64,000 nucleotides of DNA from GCA-2688105 sp964499445 (lineage in GTDB: Bacteria > Chloroflexota > Dehalococcoidia > Dehalococcoidales > GCA-2688105). The DNA lies in the NCBI GenBank assembly GCA_964499445.1, contig CAZCLE010000003.1, forward strand, positions 1 through 64,000, in the 5' to 3' direction. Position 1 is the stretch's first letter; the number at the start of each line of letters is the position of its first letter. Below, piece by piece: positions 54,793 to 63,879 of this stretch. Under the pieces are notes generated by a model. It saw only the letters and a list, made by a program, of their open reading frames with translations. It made no database searches and was not told where the DNA came from. Made by a program: the position numbers and the translations under genes.

Positions 54793-55669
54793 ACTTCTTC
54801 AATTCGTGATTACCGGGATAACTGTGGGCATGGTTTATGCCCTCGTTGCTCTGGGCTTCGTTTTAATCTGGAAATCGAGCGGCGTCGCCAACCTTGCCCT
54901 AGGACAACTGGTACTGATTTCTTCATGGTTCACCTATGGCATGCTGGTTCAGGCGGATCTCCCCATCTGGCTCGGCCTTCCGCTCGTTGTCCTCTTCGCT
55001 CTGGCTCTGGGCTGGATGATTGAGAGGCTTGCCCTGCGCCCACTCATTGCTCAGCCTATCCTGTCTTTAATCACGGTTACACTGGGGGTGGCCTTTTTTA
55101 TTCAAGGTGCCGTGAGCTTCATCTGGCCAAAAAGTGTGGCGGCTTTACCTCGGCTTTTCCCTCAAGAGCCCGTCCACATTGGTACAGCGGTCGTATCCCA
55201 GGAATACCTGTGGGGAGCAGCTATATCCCTAGCCCTATTCGGTCTTTTATCCCTGTACTTTAAGTACAACAAGATGGGTATTGTCATGAGGGCAGTTGCT
55301 GATGACCAGCTGGCAGTCCAGGCCTGTGGCGTTCCGGTAACAAAAATCTTTTCAATATCATGGATGTTCGCCTGCGTTGTAGCTGCTGTCGGTGGCATTC
55401 TTATGTCTAGCATTGGTGGCATTACCTTTGGTTTAGTTGAGACCGGGCTCAAGTCTTTCTCGGTGGTAATACTCGGCGGTCTTAATTCCTTTCTCGGTGC
55501 CATAATTGCTGGTCCCATAATTGGCCTGGCTGAAAACCTTGGCGGCGGCTATCTAACCCCGTTAACCTGGCCGGGGGTCAGGGAGGTTATCCCGTTTATT
55601 ATTATCATAGTCGTTATGTTCCTGAAGCCCTATGGGCTATTCGGAGAAGAGCGTATAGAGAGGATTTAG
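54785..55669 (+). CDS. livH: Branched-chain-type ABC transporter permease LivH (294 aa)
   Basis: About eight membrane helices with the LivH pattern: GITVGMVYALVALGFVLIWKSSGVANLALGQ at the N-terminus, MRAVADDQLAVQACGVPVTKIFSISWMFACVVAAVGG (EAA-like loop) and the terminal VIPFIIIIVVMFLKPYGLFGEERIERI. It forms half of the channel with LivM. It overlaps the acyl-CoA synthetase by 8 nt and is 4 nt from livM. The neighbours suggest a carboxylate substrate rather than leucine. Confidence 0.9.
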   Translation: MAELLQFVITGITVGMVYALVALGFVLIWKSSGVANLALGQLVLISSWFTYGMLVQADLPIWLGLPLVVLFALALGWMIERLALRPLIAQPILSLITVTLGVAFFIQGAVSFIWPKSVAALPRLFPQEPVHIGTAVVSQEYLWGAAISLALFGLLSLYFKYNKMGIVMRAVADDQLAVQACGVPVTKIFSISWMFACVVAAVGGILMSSIGGITFGLVETGLKSFSVVILGGLNSFLGAIIAGPIIGLAENLGGGYLTPLTWPGVREVIPFIIIIVVMFLKPYGLFGEERIERI

Positions 55670-55673
55670 TCAG

Positions 55674-56723
55674 TTGGATTTACCAAGCGGTACCCGCAAT
55701 TATACCTATGCCCAGGATATGGCCATCTTTCGGACTAAAACCCAGTGGGCATTACTGGCTGCTCTCATGGTTTTTCTGTTCACCGCGCCACTGTACTGGG
55801 GGAATTACTGGTTGGGTGTTGCCAACCTTATCGGCATTACTATAATTGCTGTAACCGGGCTAAATATCCTGACCGGATACTGCGGACAGTTATCTATTGG
55901 TCACGCCGGCTTCATTGCCGTAGGCGCATATACCGCCGCCGTGCTAACTAACCGATTTGAGCTTCCCTTCCTGATAGGACTAATCTCGGCTGGGCTTACC
56001 GCCGGGGTGGTAGGGATGATTTTTGGTATCCCCTCCCTTCGTGTTAAGGGATTCTACCTGGCGATTAGCACCATTGCCGCCCAATTTATCATTCTCTGGG
56101 TTATCAATCACTGGTCTAGCCTAACCGGGGGTTTTACTGGTATAAGTGTGCCGCCAGCTTCCATCGGTGGTATCTCCTTCGTCAGCCAGGGCAGTCAGTT
56201 CTATCTAATTATGATAATTACGGTACTGGTAATCTTCTTTGCTAAGAATCTGGCCAGAACCAGGCCGGGTAGAGCCTTTGTTGCCATCAGGGATAATGAC
56301 CTCGCTGCCCAGGTTATGGGGATTAATCTCTTTCGGTATAAACTTATCGCCTTCTTTATTGGTTGTTTTCTGGCTGGAATCGCCGGGTCATTACTCGCCC
56401 ACTGGGTTGGCTTTATGAGTGGTGAGCATTTCACCTTAATGGACTCAATATTATATATCGGCATGATAATCATCGGAGGTGCCGGCACTACCCTCGGGCC
56501 TATTTTCGGCGTCATTTTTATCAGGATGCTGCAACAGGGGATAACATTCATTTCACCCGTTATGGAACAGACCTTCGCCCTCCCCGCCGGATTTACCACC
56601 GGCATCGGGCCGATGGTATTTGGCCTGGCAATTGTTCTGTTCCTGATACTGGAGCCCCGGGGGCTGGCCCACCGATGGGCGTTATTTAAAGCTTCTTATA
56701 GGCTCTGGCCTTTCTCATACTAG
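55674..56723 (+). CDS. livM: Branched-chain-type ABC transporter permease LivM (349 aa)
   Basis: About ten helices with the LivM hallmark LTGYCGQLSIGHAGFIAVGAYTAAVL and the cytoplasmic loop RAFVAIRDNDLAAQVMGINLFRYKLIAFFIG. Forms the channel with LivH. TTG 55674 lies 4 nt after the livH stop, too close for its own strong site, so it is coupled to livH. A short leader frame and the binding-protein gene follow. Confidence 0.9.
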   Translation: MDLPSGTRNYTYAQDMAIFRTKTQWALLAALMVFLFTAPLYWGNYWLGVANLIGITIIAVTGLNILTGYCGQLSIGHAGFIAVGAYTAAVLTNRFELPFLIGLISAGLTAGVVGMIFGIPSLRVKGFYLAISTIAAQFIILWVINHWSSLTGGFTGISVPPASIGGISFVSQGSQFYLIMIITVLVIFFAKNLARTRPGRAFVAIRDNDLAAQVMGINLFRYKLIAFFIGCFLAGIAGSLLAHWVGFMSGEHFTLMDSILYIGMIIIGGAGTTLGPIFGVIFIRMLQQGITFISPVMEQTFALPAGFTTGIGPMVFGLAIVLFLILEPRGLAHRWALFKASYRLWPFSY

Positions 56724-56747
56724 TTTTTAATTAAGGAGGGGAGTACA

Positions 56748-56762
56748 ATGTGGGCTATCTAA
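56748..56762 (+). other. Four-codon mini-ORF with a perfect ribosome site
   Basis: AAGGAGGGG with optimal spacing precedes ATG-TGG-GCT-ATC-TAA (56748-56762); an overlapping GTG frame (56750) reads 13 codons. Both lie between livM and livJ. A perfect site ahead of a 4-codon peptide suggests a leader peptide or a site that paces ribosomes before the highly expressed binding protein. Confidence 0.35.
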
Positions 56763-56803
56763 AGACCTTGTCGATTAAACTTAAGTATTAGGAGGAATAA
56801 AAA

Positions 56804-58048
56804 ATGAATTTAAAAAAGCCGTTAAAAATGGCAGTGGTCGTAGGTATGGCCTTAATCATAGCCATAGTGCCCTTGGTGAGTGGCGGTTGTGCTGGTGATG
56901 GCGGTAAGGTAAAGGTAGGCTTCAGTATTTGCTACACCGGTCCTGCCGCTGAAAAGGGACGCCCGATGGGTGATGGCAAGCTGGACTGCATTAAGTATAT
57001 CAATGAGGAGATGGGTGGCGTTGCCGGACACCAGATTGAGGTGATATGGCGCGACAATGGATATGACGCTGCTAAAGCACCTACCATAGTTAACGAACTG
57101 ATGGCTAAGGATTGCCTGCTCTTTACCACCTGCTCATCAGGGATGATGACGGCGTCTATGGAGATTGCCAACCGCGCCGAGTTCCCTGGCTTTGCTGTGT
57201 TTAGCGCTCCGGCACTCACTCATCCGCCACAGCATATCTATGGTCAGATGCCCGATTATGGTGATGACTGGGCAGCCTTTGCCGAATACTATTTAGAGAA
57301 TATCTGGCAGGGGACAGGAAAGCCCAAGATGGCGATGCATCTACTTAATAACTCCACCGGTTATGGTGCCCGGGATGCGTCTAAGGCTCTGGCTGACGAA
57401 CTGGGTATTGAGATTGTGGCTACTGAGGAGCATACCCCTACCACCATATCTGAAATAGAAAGTCTCACCCGGGTTAAGGCATTAGAGCCTGATATCCTTT
57501 ATATCTCCAGCACACCACAGCCGACTTCTATCATTGTCAAGAATGCAGTTGAACTTGGCCTGTATCCCGGTATCACCATTGGTTGTGGCCACGCCAGCTT
57601 CACCAGCGCCCTCGTTGAGCTGGCTGGTGATGATGTTACCGAGGGTGTATACGGTGTCTTTCCAACGGTGAATTGGGGTGATAATGTGCCGGCTATGGAC
57701 AAGATGACCGAGTACTGCCAGAAATATCATCCTGATGACTACGGTAACATGGACTATATCACCTGTTGGGCAGAGGGATTAATCGTGGCTGAGATTCTGC
57801 GGCTAGCCATTGAGAATGTCGGAGTTGATAATCTCACCCCACAGGCGGTAGAGGAATATGGCTTCAAGAAGCTGAACAACTTTGATGCTGGTGGACTGCA
57901 TGGCCCGGTAACCTACTCTCCCGGTGACAACCGACTTTCCAAATCGGTCAGGGTGTTCCAGGTACAAAGCGGTGAAATCACGCCAGTGAGCGACTGGGTA
58001 GAAGCACCACTGATAAAGTACGAAGATTTTGACTGGTTCGGCAGATAA
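56804..58048 (+). CDS. livJ: ABC transporter substrate-binding lipoprotein, LivJ-type (414 aa)
   Basis: Signal peptide MNLKKPLKMAVVVGMALIIAIVPL, lipobox SGGC at about residue 28, then the periplasmic-binding fold VKVGFSICYTGPAAEKGRPMGDGKLDCIKYINEEMGGVAGHQIEV, DILYISSTPQPTSIIVKNAVELGL and EGLIVAEILRLAIENV. It captures the substrate outside the membrane for LivHMGF. AGGAGGAA precedes ATG 56804. A stable hairpin follows its stop, consistent with higher expression than the distal genes. Confidence 0.9.
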   Translation: MNLKKPLKMAVVVGMALIIAIVPLVSGGCAGDGGKVKVGFSICYTGPAAEKGRPMGDGKLDCIKYINEEMGGVAGHQIEVIWRDNGYDAAKAPTIVNELMAKDCLLFTTCSSGMMTASMEIANRAEFPGFAVFSAPALTHPPQHIYGQMPDYGDDWAAFAEYYLENIWQGTGKPKMAMHLLNNSTGYGARDASKALADELGIEIVATEEHTPTTISEIESLTRVKALEPDILYISSTPQPTSIIVKNAVELGLYPGITIGCGHASFTSALVELAGDDVTEGVYGVFPTVNWGDNVPAMDKMTEYCQKYHPDDYGNMDYITCWAEGLIVAEILRLAIENVGVDNLTPQAVEEYGFKKLNNFDAGGLHGPVTYSPGDNRLSKSVRVFQVQSGEITPVSDWVEAPLIKYEDFDWFGR

Positions 58049-58056
58049 CTATTTTT

Positions 58057-58089
58057 GTAAGAGCCCTTGCCTCAGGTAGGGGCTCTTAC
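58057..58089 (+). promoter_or_regulatory. Hairpin between the binding-protein and ATPase genes
   Basis: GTAAGAGCCC (58057-58066) pairs perfectly with GGGCTCTTAC (58080-58089) around a 13-nt loop, 8 nt after the livJ stop and without a T-tract. Such structures commonly protect the 3' end of binding-protein mRNA and lower expression of the following genes. Confidence 0.6.
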
Positions 58090-58105
58090 TGCTAGAAGGT
58101 TTGAT

Positions 58106-58897
58106 ATGCTTAAACTGAATAACATTGAGGTTACCTATCTCAATGTTATACGGGTACTTCATGGCGTTTCTCTGAATGTAGAAGATGGCTCAATTGTTGC
58201 CCTTCTCGGGGCTAATGGCGCCGGTAAGAGCACCACTCTTAAGGCAATATCGGGACTACTACATGTGGAGGAGGGAGAAGTAACCGATGGTAGTATTGAG
58301 TGGCGTGGTGAAAGAATAGATAAAAAAAGTGCCGAGGAAATAGGCAAGCTGGGCATTATTCAGGCGCTGGAGGGGCGCCGGGTCTTTGAGCACCTCAGTA
58401 CCGAGGAAAATCTGCTGGTTGGGGCTTTCCACCGTAGCGACCGTCGTGCCGTAAAACAAGACCTGGAGATGGTTTACGAATACTTTCCACGACTTAAGGA
58501 GCTTCGGCGTAATACCGCTGGCTACCTCTCTGGAGGTGAGCAGCAAATGCTGGTCATCGGCCGGGCCATGATGGCTACCCCTAAGCTCATGATGCTGGAC
58601 GAGCCGTCACTGGGTCTGTCACCAATGTTAGTTGAGGAAATATACAATATTATCCAGCGGTTCAACACCGAACAGAAAACATCAGTCCTCCTCGTGGAGC
58701 AGAATGTCAGAATTGCCTTAAGCATTGCTCACTACGGCTATGTTATGGAAAATGGTCGGATTGTTCTTGATGGTAGTGCCGATTTCCTGAAGAATAACGA
58801 GGATGTGAAGGAATTTTACATGGGGCTATCGGCTATGGGGACCAAGAAGAGCTACCGAGAAGTAAAACACTATAAGAGGCGAAAGCGATGGCTGTAA
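58106..58897 (+). CDS. livF: Branched-chain-type ABC transporter ATPase LivF (263 aa)
   Basis: ATP-binding protein: Walker A LLGANGAGKSTTLKAISGL, the LivF-type ALEGRRVFEHLSTEENLLVGA, signature LSGGEQQMLVIGRAMMATPKLMMLDEPSLGL and H-loop LVEQNVRIALSIAHYGYVMENGRIVLDG. I start it at ATG 58106 (AGAAGG six nt upstream). The C-terminus (SYREVKHYKRRKRWL) is longer and more basic than usual. It overlaps the ligase gene by 10 nt. Confidence 0.9.
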   Translation: MLKLNNIEVTYLNVIRVLHGVSLNVEDGSIVALLGANGAGKSTTLKAISGLLHVEEGEVTDGSIEWRGERIDKKSAEEIGKLGIIQALEGRRVFEHLSTEENLLVGAFHRSDRRAVKQDLEMVYEYFPRLKELRRNTAGYLSGGEQQMLVIGRAMMATPKLMMLDEPSLGLSPMLVEEIYNIIQRFNTEQKTSVLLVEQNVRIALSIAHYGYVMENGRIVLDGSADFLKNNEDVKEFYMGLSAMGTKKSYREVKHYKRRKRWL

Positions 58898-60174
58898 AAG
58901 ATAAACAGGATGAATTCTTTGATGAATTGGAGGTAATGCCTGCTGAGACAAGAGAAAAATACCTAAACCAGAGATTGTCTCAGGCTGTAGACCATGCTTA
59001 CCGCAATGCTCCTGCTGCTAAGGAAATATTTGACAAGACTAAAGTCAAGCCCACCCAGATACGCACTATAAGAGACCTGGAAAGCATACCCATCATCAGG
59101 AAGACTGACCTGATAGATTGGCAACGGGCAAATCCACCCTATGGAGGCTTCCTCGCCGTTCCACCTGAAGATGTTGACCGTGTATTTATTTCACCCGGCC
59201 CGATATATGAGCCGCTTCACACCGGGAATATTAAATGGTTTGCCAAGTCATTCTATGCCGCCGGATTTCGCAGGGGAGACGTGGTTATTAACACGTTCAC
59301 TTACCATATGTCCCCGGCCGGTATCCTGTTTCACGAAGCCCTGAAGGATTGTGGGGCTACCGTTGTCGTCACCGGCACGGGCAATACGGACATCCAGGTT
59401 CAAACTATGTATGATTTGAAGGTTACTGGTTTCGTGGGAACGCCTAGCTTTCTCATGACCCTCATTAAAAAGGCGGAGGAATTAGGGCATGATTTTCGTC
59501 GGAATTTCTCTCTTAAGCGTGCTTGGTTTACCGGAGAGATGCTCCCGGCTTCGCTACGGAAAACTCTAGAGGAAGACTACCAGATTGCTACCGCACAAGC
59601 TTATGCGGTTACCGAGCCAGGTGGTGCCATCGCCTATGAGTGTCGCCAGAAATCGGGACTCCACCTTATGGACGAATATGTGGTAGAAATAGTCGACCCC
59701 GAGACAGGAAAACAGCTAGGACCTGGGGAAATAGGCGAAATAGTGGTAACACCAGTTCACAATGAAGCCTGGGGCCTTATCCGCTTTGGCACCGGTGATA
59801 TGTCCTCATACACCACTGAACCCTGTCCCTGTGGCCGGACAGCTAACCGGCTGGTCGCCATCGTGGGTAGAACCAGCGATGCAGTCAAGGTGAGAGGGAT
59901 GTTTGTCGTGGCTAAGCAAGCCGAACAGGTAGTAACTAGCTTTGAGCCAGTTTCCAGATTCCAGATAGTGGTTGGGCGTAGCGGACAGCGGGATGAAATG
60001 ACCCTCAAGATTGAGTTAAAGGACGAAGCCATAGACAAAGGAAAATTAGCTGAAGATTTGAATAGAAGATTCCAGGAATTGTGCCGGGTTAAGATAGATA
60101 GTATTGAATTTGTGGAGAAGGGAACTATACCTGAAGAGCATCAAAAAATAGTTGATGAAAGAACCTGGAAGTGA
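58888..60174 (+). CDS. Phenylacetate-CoA ligase-like AMP-forming enzyme (428 aa)
   Basis: PaaK family: ATP-binding region around PRYIDR-like GPIYEPLHTGNIKW, YHMSPAGILFHEALKDCGATVVVTGTGNTDIQVQ, AYAVTEPGGAIAYECRQKSGLHLMDEYVVEIVDPETGK, FGTGDMSSYTTEPCPCGRTANRL and VKVRGMFVVAKQAEQVV. These enzymes activate aromatic or other carboxylic acids to CoA thioesters. It is coupled to livF by overlap, so the imported substrate may be aromatic or branched. The 428-residue length matches PaaK. Confidence 0.85.
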   Translation: MAVKDKQDEFFDELEVMPAETREKYLNQRLSQAVDHAYRNAPAAKEIFDKTKVKPTQIRTIRDLESIPIIRKTDLIDWQRANPPYGGFLAVPPEDVDRVFISPGPIYEPLHTGNIKWFAKSFYAAGFRRGDVVINTFTYHMSPAGILFHEALKDCGATVVVTGTGNTDIQVQTMYDLKVTGFVGTPSFLMTLIKKAEELGHDFRRNFSLKRAWFTGEMLPASLRKTLEEDYQIATAQAYAVTEPGGAIAYECRQKSGLHLMDEYVVEIVDPETGKQLGPGEIGEIVVTPVHNEAWGLIRFGTGDMSSYTTEPCPCGRTANRLVAIVGRTSDAVKVRGMFVVAKQAEQVVTSFEPVSRFQIVVGRSGQRDEMTLKIELKDEAIDKGKLAEDLNRRFQELCRVKIDSIEFVEKGTIPEEHQKIVDERTWK

Positions 60175-60191
60175 GATGGTTACCTCGGCAG

Positions 60192-61067
60192 CTATTCCTT
60201 CTCTCCCAGGTAGGCTGAAATAACCTGCGGGTTGGTTCTTATTTCATCCGGGGTGCCCTCAGCAATTTTCCGTCCAAAATCGAGGACTACAATCCTGTCG
60301 GCTAAATCCATGACTACTCCCATATCATGCTCAACGAGGACGATACAGCTAACTCCATCCCTCAGAACCGGCGTTTCGGGATAGGTATCTCCCTGTCCTT
60401 CAAATATATCAATGATGAACCTGGCAATGTCCTCTTTCTCTTCTAAGTTCATTCCCGCCATAGGTTCATCGAGGAGTAGAACCTTTGGTTCCAGAGCCAG
60501 AGCTCTACCCAGTTCGACCCTCTTGCGCATTCCGTAGGGGAGGGCACCGACCACCTTCTTTCTAATTGGCTCTATTTCCAGGAAATCGATGATGTTCTCC
60601 ACCGTTTTACGGTGTTCAATTTCCTCCCGGTGAGCCCAGCCGAAATACTGCGCACTACTCAGGAAGTTCTGTTTCATAAGGACGTGTCTAGCCGCCATAA
60701 TATTATCCAGAGTGCTCAGCCCGGTAAATAGCTCAATATTCTGGAATGTTCTGGCTAGACCTAGCTGAGCTGCCTTATCGGGACGGATTCGGGTGATTCT
60801 CTTGCCTTCATAATATATCTCACCCTCTTGCGGCTTATAGAAGCCGTTGATACAGTTTAGGAGGCAGGTCTTACCAGCGCCATTTGGCCCTATAATCGCC
60901 AGAATCTCGTTTTCCCTAATATCAAGGCTAACTTCGCTAAGCGACTTGACACCGCCAAAAGAGAGGAAAAGATTCTCAATTCGTATCTTTACCTGGTAAC
61001 CGCTTCTCTCCTCGGGCAACTTGTGTTCTCCTGATTGGACACAATCATTCTCTGGCTTTGCTCTCAC
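60192..61067 (-). CDS. livG: Branched-chain-type ABC transporter ATPase LivG (291 aa)
   Basis: Walker A IIGPNGAGKTCLLNCINGFYKPQEGEI, LARTFQNIELFTGLSTLDNI, signature-region ALPYGMRKRVELGRALALEPKVLLLDEPMAGMNLEEKEDIA and a final LVEHDMGVVMDLADRIVVLDFGRKIAEGTP with the long LivG-type C-terminus. The canonical LSGGQ is replaced by LPYGMRKR, as in other LivG. Oddly it is on the opposite strand to the other liv genes and convergent with the PaaK-like gene. GTG start 61067 overlaps the small upstream gene by 4 nt. The N-terminal 25 residues are an unusual leader. Confidence 0.88.
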   Translation of the reverse strand: MRAKPENDCVQSGEHKLPEERSGYQVKIRIENLFLSFGGVKSLSEVSLDIRENEILAIIGPNGAGKTCLLNCINGFYKPQEGEIYYEGKRITRIRPDKAAQLGLARTFQNIELFTGLSTLDNIMAARHVLMKQNFLSSAQYFGWAHREEIEHRKTVENIIDFLEIEPIRKKVVGALPYGMRKRVELGRALALEPKVLLLDEPMAGMNLEEKEDIARFIIDIFEGQGDTYPETPVLRDGVSCIVLVEHDMGVVMDLADRIVVLDFGRKIAEGTPDEIRTNPQVISAYLGEKE

Positions 61068-61324
61068 TGTCCCTTCTTGGTCTCCTCAGCAAGCAAATTT
61101 TCCTTATATTGAATTAGGCGGCGGCATTCTGGACCGGTACATTCCAGCTGCCGTCCTAATTGATTACTTTTCTTCTTGAGTAGACTAAGTATTTCCTTAC
61201 CAGGTTCACCATACTCGCTGTAGCCAGTACACTTTGTCGACAAATCCTTGTAGATTATCAGGGTTACTTCGTCATCCACCGCATCACAGTAAATAGTAGT
61301 TGCTGTTACTTCCCAATCAACCAT
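61064..61324 (-). CDS. Small protein coupled to LivG (86 aa)
   Basis: MVDWEVTATTIYCDAVDDEVTLIIYKDLSTKCTGYSEYG continues with CTGPECRRLIQYKENLLAEE. It has four cysteines (YC, KC, EC, PEC) and a short acidic/basic mix; no signal peptide or membrane helix. Its stop overlaps the livG start, so they are translated together. I know no family; a metal site or a regulatory partner of LivG is possible. Confidence 0.6.
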   Translation of the reverse strand: MVDWEVTATTIYCDAVDDEVTLIIYKDLSTKCTGYSEYGEPGKEILSLLKKKSNQLGRQLECTGPECRRLIQYKENLLAEETKKGQ

Positions 61325-61451
61325 GTTTGTCTTAGTCTGCTCCTTATCTAACCTACCATATTATCATCGCTCAACCTGAAATTCAACGACGCTTCATCAA
61401 GAGTTATAAGCTAGCAAACAACATGGCGCTCTCTCCACAAGTCGTCTTAGC

Positions 61452-62666
61452 TCAACATGTTTCCTCTAAGACCTCAGCTACCCTCCCGGCCACGCTTTCC
61501 CAGCTTCGGTTCTCAACCGCATATTTCCGACCATTCTTACCCATCTGCTCTCTAAGTTCCTTACTGTGAAGGAGTCTCAAAATCGCTTGAGCCAGCTCTG
61601 GAGGAGATTCCGGCTCCACTAGGATTCCAGCATTATTGTCTTCTAATATCTCCAGACCGCTTACCCGGCTTGCTACCACTGGTTTTTCACAAGCCATATA
61701 TTCGTGTATCTTCAAGGGTGAAAGCCCAACTTTCTCACCGCGATGGGCTACAAACGGAGCTACACAGACAACGCTAGCATTGATATATAGAGGGACTTGG
61801 TGATAAGGAACCATCCCGGTAAAAATTGCCTTATCAGATACACCAACCTGCCGGCCAAGTTCAACTAACTCTTGCCTCATCATACCGTCGCCAACAATTA
61901 AAAAGCTGGTCGATGGACATTCTTTCACTACATAGGGGATGCTTTTTATCAGGTGGTCAACGCCGTGCCAGGCAACAAGGTCACCGACAAAAATTACCAG
62001 ATGACCAGCCTTGGTAAGTTTTAATTGCTTTCTTGCCTGCTTGGTATTCATTGGCTTAAACAACTCTGTGTTTGCCCCATTCGGAATCACGACAATTTTA
62101 TCCCTAGGCACCCCGTAATCTTTTTGAAGAGTTTCTTTCAGCTTTGAGGTAACGACAATAATCTTATCCGCCCTCGGCATATTGAATCTCTCTATCCGGT
62201 CAATAATCTTCAATGAGAAGTTATCGGTGAATCCAGTGATTCTGGCATTAGCGCTCTCTATTCCGTCCACTTCTTTCACCAGAGGGAGCCTAAATAACCT
62301 GGCTAAGAGGTAGTCACTGTTAAATAAACTGTGCCTCCGGTAAATAATGTCAAAATTTCTCCTCTTGCCTATTATGAGGACAAAAGCGGAAAGAAAAAGA
62401 GAGACATCACGTCCAAAAGACCACAGGATACCGATTTCACCCCTAAAGCGCCGGACTACTCTTAATGAAAGTAGCTTACCTCTTATGCCCTTGGCTACTG
62501 AGGGTGGGTTGCTGCAAACGATTTCCTCTGCCTTTTTGGGATAATCTGCGTTAAGGAGGGCTACATTGTGGCCCAGCTTGGATAGATTGCTTATAAGCTC
62601 ATATTTATGAGTTGATACAGTAATTAACCGCCCGATTTTCAAGCGGTCATAAAATAGTATATTCAC
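61452..62666 (-). CDS. GT4 glycosyltransferase (404 aa)
   Basis: The N-terminal half starts NILFYDRLKIGRLITVSTHKYELISNLSKLGHNV, the acceptor domain; the C-terminal half has VIPNGANTELFKP, VIFVGDLVAWHGVDHLIKSIP, AHRGEKVGLSPLKIHEYMACEKPVVASRVSGLEIL with the EX7E-type signature. It builds a surface polysaccharide or glycolipid from nucleotide sugars. I start it at GTG 62666 because GGGGGGTGGG precedes it; longer frames add a low-complexity leader. Its neighbours upstream are a sulfotransferase and another GT4. Confidence 0.82.
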   Translation of the reverse strand: MNILFYDRLKIGRLITVSTHKYELISNLSKLGHNVALLNADYPKKAEEIVCSNPPSVAKGIRGKLLSLRVVRRFRGEIGILWSFGRDVSLFLSAFVLIIGKRRNFDIIYRRHSLFNSDYLLARLFRLPLVKEVDGIESANARITGFTDNFSLKIIDRIERFNMPRADKIIVVTSKLKETLQKDYGVPRDKIVVIPNGANTELFKPMNTKQARKQLKLTKAGHLVIFVGDLVAWHGVDHLIKSIPYVVKECPSTSFLIVGDGMMRQELVELGRQVGVSDKAIFTGMVPYHQVPLYINASVVCVAPFVAHRGEKVGLSPLKIHEYMACEKPVVASRVSGLEILEDNNAGILVEPESPPELAQAILRLLHSKELREQMGKNGRKYAVENRSWESVAGRVAEVLEETC

Positions 62667-62828
62667 CCCACCCCCCAAATAGCTACAGTAAATCAGCTTT
62701 AAACTTTTATGGCAGTTACCAGCTCCACTTTCTGCTCCGGGCTCAGTCCACTCTTTCCCATAATTACCTCGTTTGTAGGCTGTCCCATTATGGCTTATAA
62801 ATGCCACTCATTTTTTGAGATGAAAAAA

Positions 62829-63839
62829 TCACCAATGTTTTTGGCACAGTTTGTCATAATCGGGTTCAATATTCTCAGAAAACTCGACAAACCCTATTTC
62901 CCGGGCAATGTCAAGTATGGAGCAAATTTGCTCCTTGGTGAAGAATTCCTTATATACGCCAAGTTTCTTTTTGCCTTTTGAATCAAATTGAGACCACTCT
63001 CTTGCCTCACGACCCTTTTTCTTTATTTGCAAAAGAGAATCTAAAGGAGGTTCCAGGCCCCATTCAGAATAGAGTCTTTTCAAAACTGTGTAACTGTCAA
63101 GAACGAGTTCTTCATAGGACAAGATGCTCCACTTCTCAGGTTGCCAGTAGTGAAAGGGAATAAAATTGTCGAGGCCCCAGGTAAGTGCCCTGATTTCTTC
63201 TTCAGTATGTATGTTCTTGAGTAGGGCTTGGAATTTTGGGAAGTGTTTTTCGACCAGTTCTACATCATAGTGTGGTATATGCTCAATTGGTGGGAACTGG
63301 GGATGTTTCATCTGAGAGTATACAACCTCACAAGGATGCCTTATTATAAGCACAGGTTTATATTTAAAGTTAAAATTTTCAACTAGCCACGGTAGAAGTC
63401 TGTTTGCTCTTGCAAATTTTATCACCCACATTTTTGTTTTTGGTATTTTAAGAAAAGGTGTATCCCTCGTATTGACACCATTTGCAATTTTCCCAGAAAA
63501 GACTGCTTTAAAGTATTCCCTAACATCCGGTCTCTTTTCATCAGGAGGGATAAAATTTCTCCAGGTAAAACCCAATTGCTTCACTTCTCTAAATGCAAGA
63601 TGCAATGGCTCAACAATTGAAGTAAATCCCGAAGGAGCAGAGACGATATCCATTAACCAGGTGGTGCCTGATCTTGGACTTCCTGTTATAACCAGGGCGT
63701 TCTCGGCAGAGAATTCTTGTGCTCCCAGTTTAATATATGTTCTTACACCTACATTCCTTAAGTTAACATATGTTCTTACACCCGCATTCCTTAAGACGTG
63801 GTGATAACCCTTTTTCAAGTAATTATTGGCGAGTTCCAT
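62829..63839 (-). CDS. Sulfotransferase (336 aa)
   Basis: P-loop sulfotransferase: ALVITGSPRSGTTWLMDIVSAPSGFTSIVEPLH (5'-PSB loop binding PAPS), VLIIRHPCEVVYSQMKHPQFP (3'-PB region) and LSYEELVLD. It transfers sulfate from PAPS to a carbohydrate or lipid. It stands between two GT4 genes, which points to sulfated exopolysaccharide or glycolipid. The N-terminus has a near-tandem 11-residue repeat (RNAGVRTYVNL and RNVGVRTYIKL). Confidence 0.85.
   Translation of the reverse strand: MELANNYLKKGYHHVLRNAGVRTYVNLRNVGVRTYIKLGAQEFSAENALVITGSPRSGTTWLMDIVSAPSGFTSIVEPLHLAFREVKQLGFTWRNFIPPDEKRPDVREYFKAVFSGKIANGVNTRDTPFLKIPKTKMWVIKFARANRLLPWLVENFNFKYKPVLIIRHPCEVVYSQMKHPQFPPIEHIPHYDVELVEKHFPKFQALLKNIHTEEEIRALTWGLDNFIPFHYWQPEKWSILSYEELVLDSYTVLKRLYSEWGLEPPLDSLLQIKKKGREAREWSQFDSKGKKKLGVYKEFFTKEQICSILDIAREIGFVEFSENIEPDYDKLCQKHW
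63736..63795. repeat. 33-bp tandem duplication in the sulfotransferase gene
   Basis: TATGTTCTTACACC recurs at 63736 and 63769 with the following ...CATTCCTTAAG in each copy, a period of 33 bp (11 codons, in frame). It encodes RNAGVRTYVNL-RNVGVRTYIKL near the protein's N-terminus, outside the PAPS fold. The few differences indicate a fairly recent duplication. Confidence 0.8.
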
Positions 63840-63879
63840 TATGCCGTACCTCTTAAAGTCTCACAAAGTCCAAACAGTC

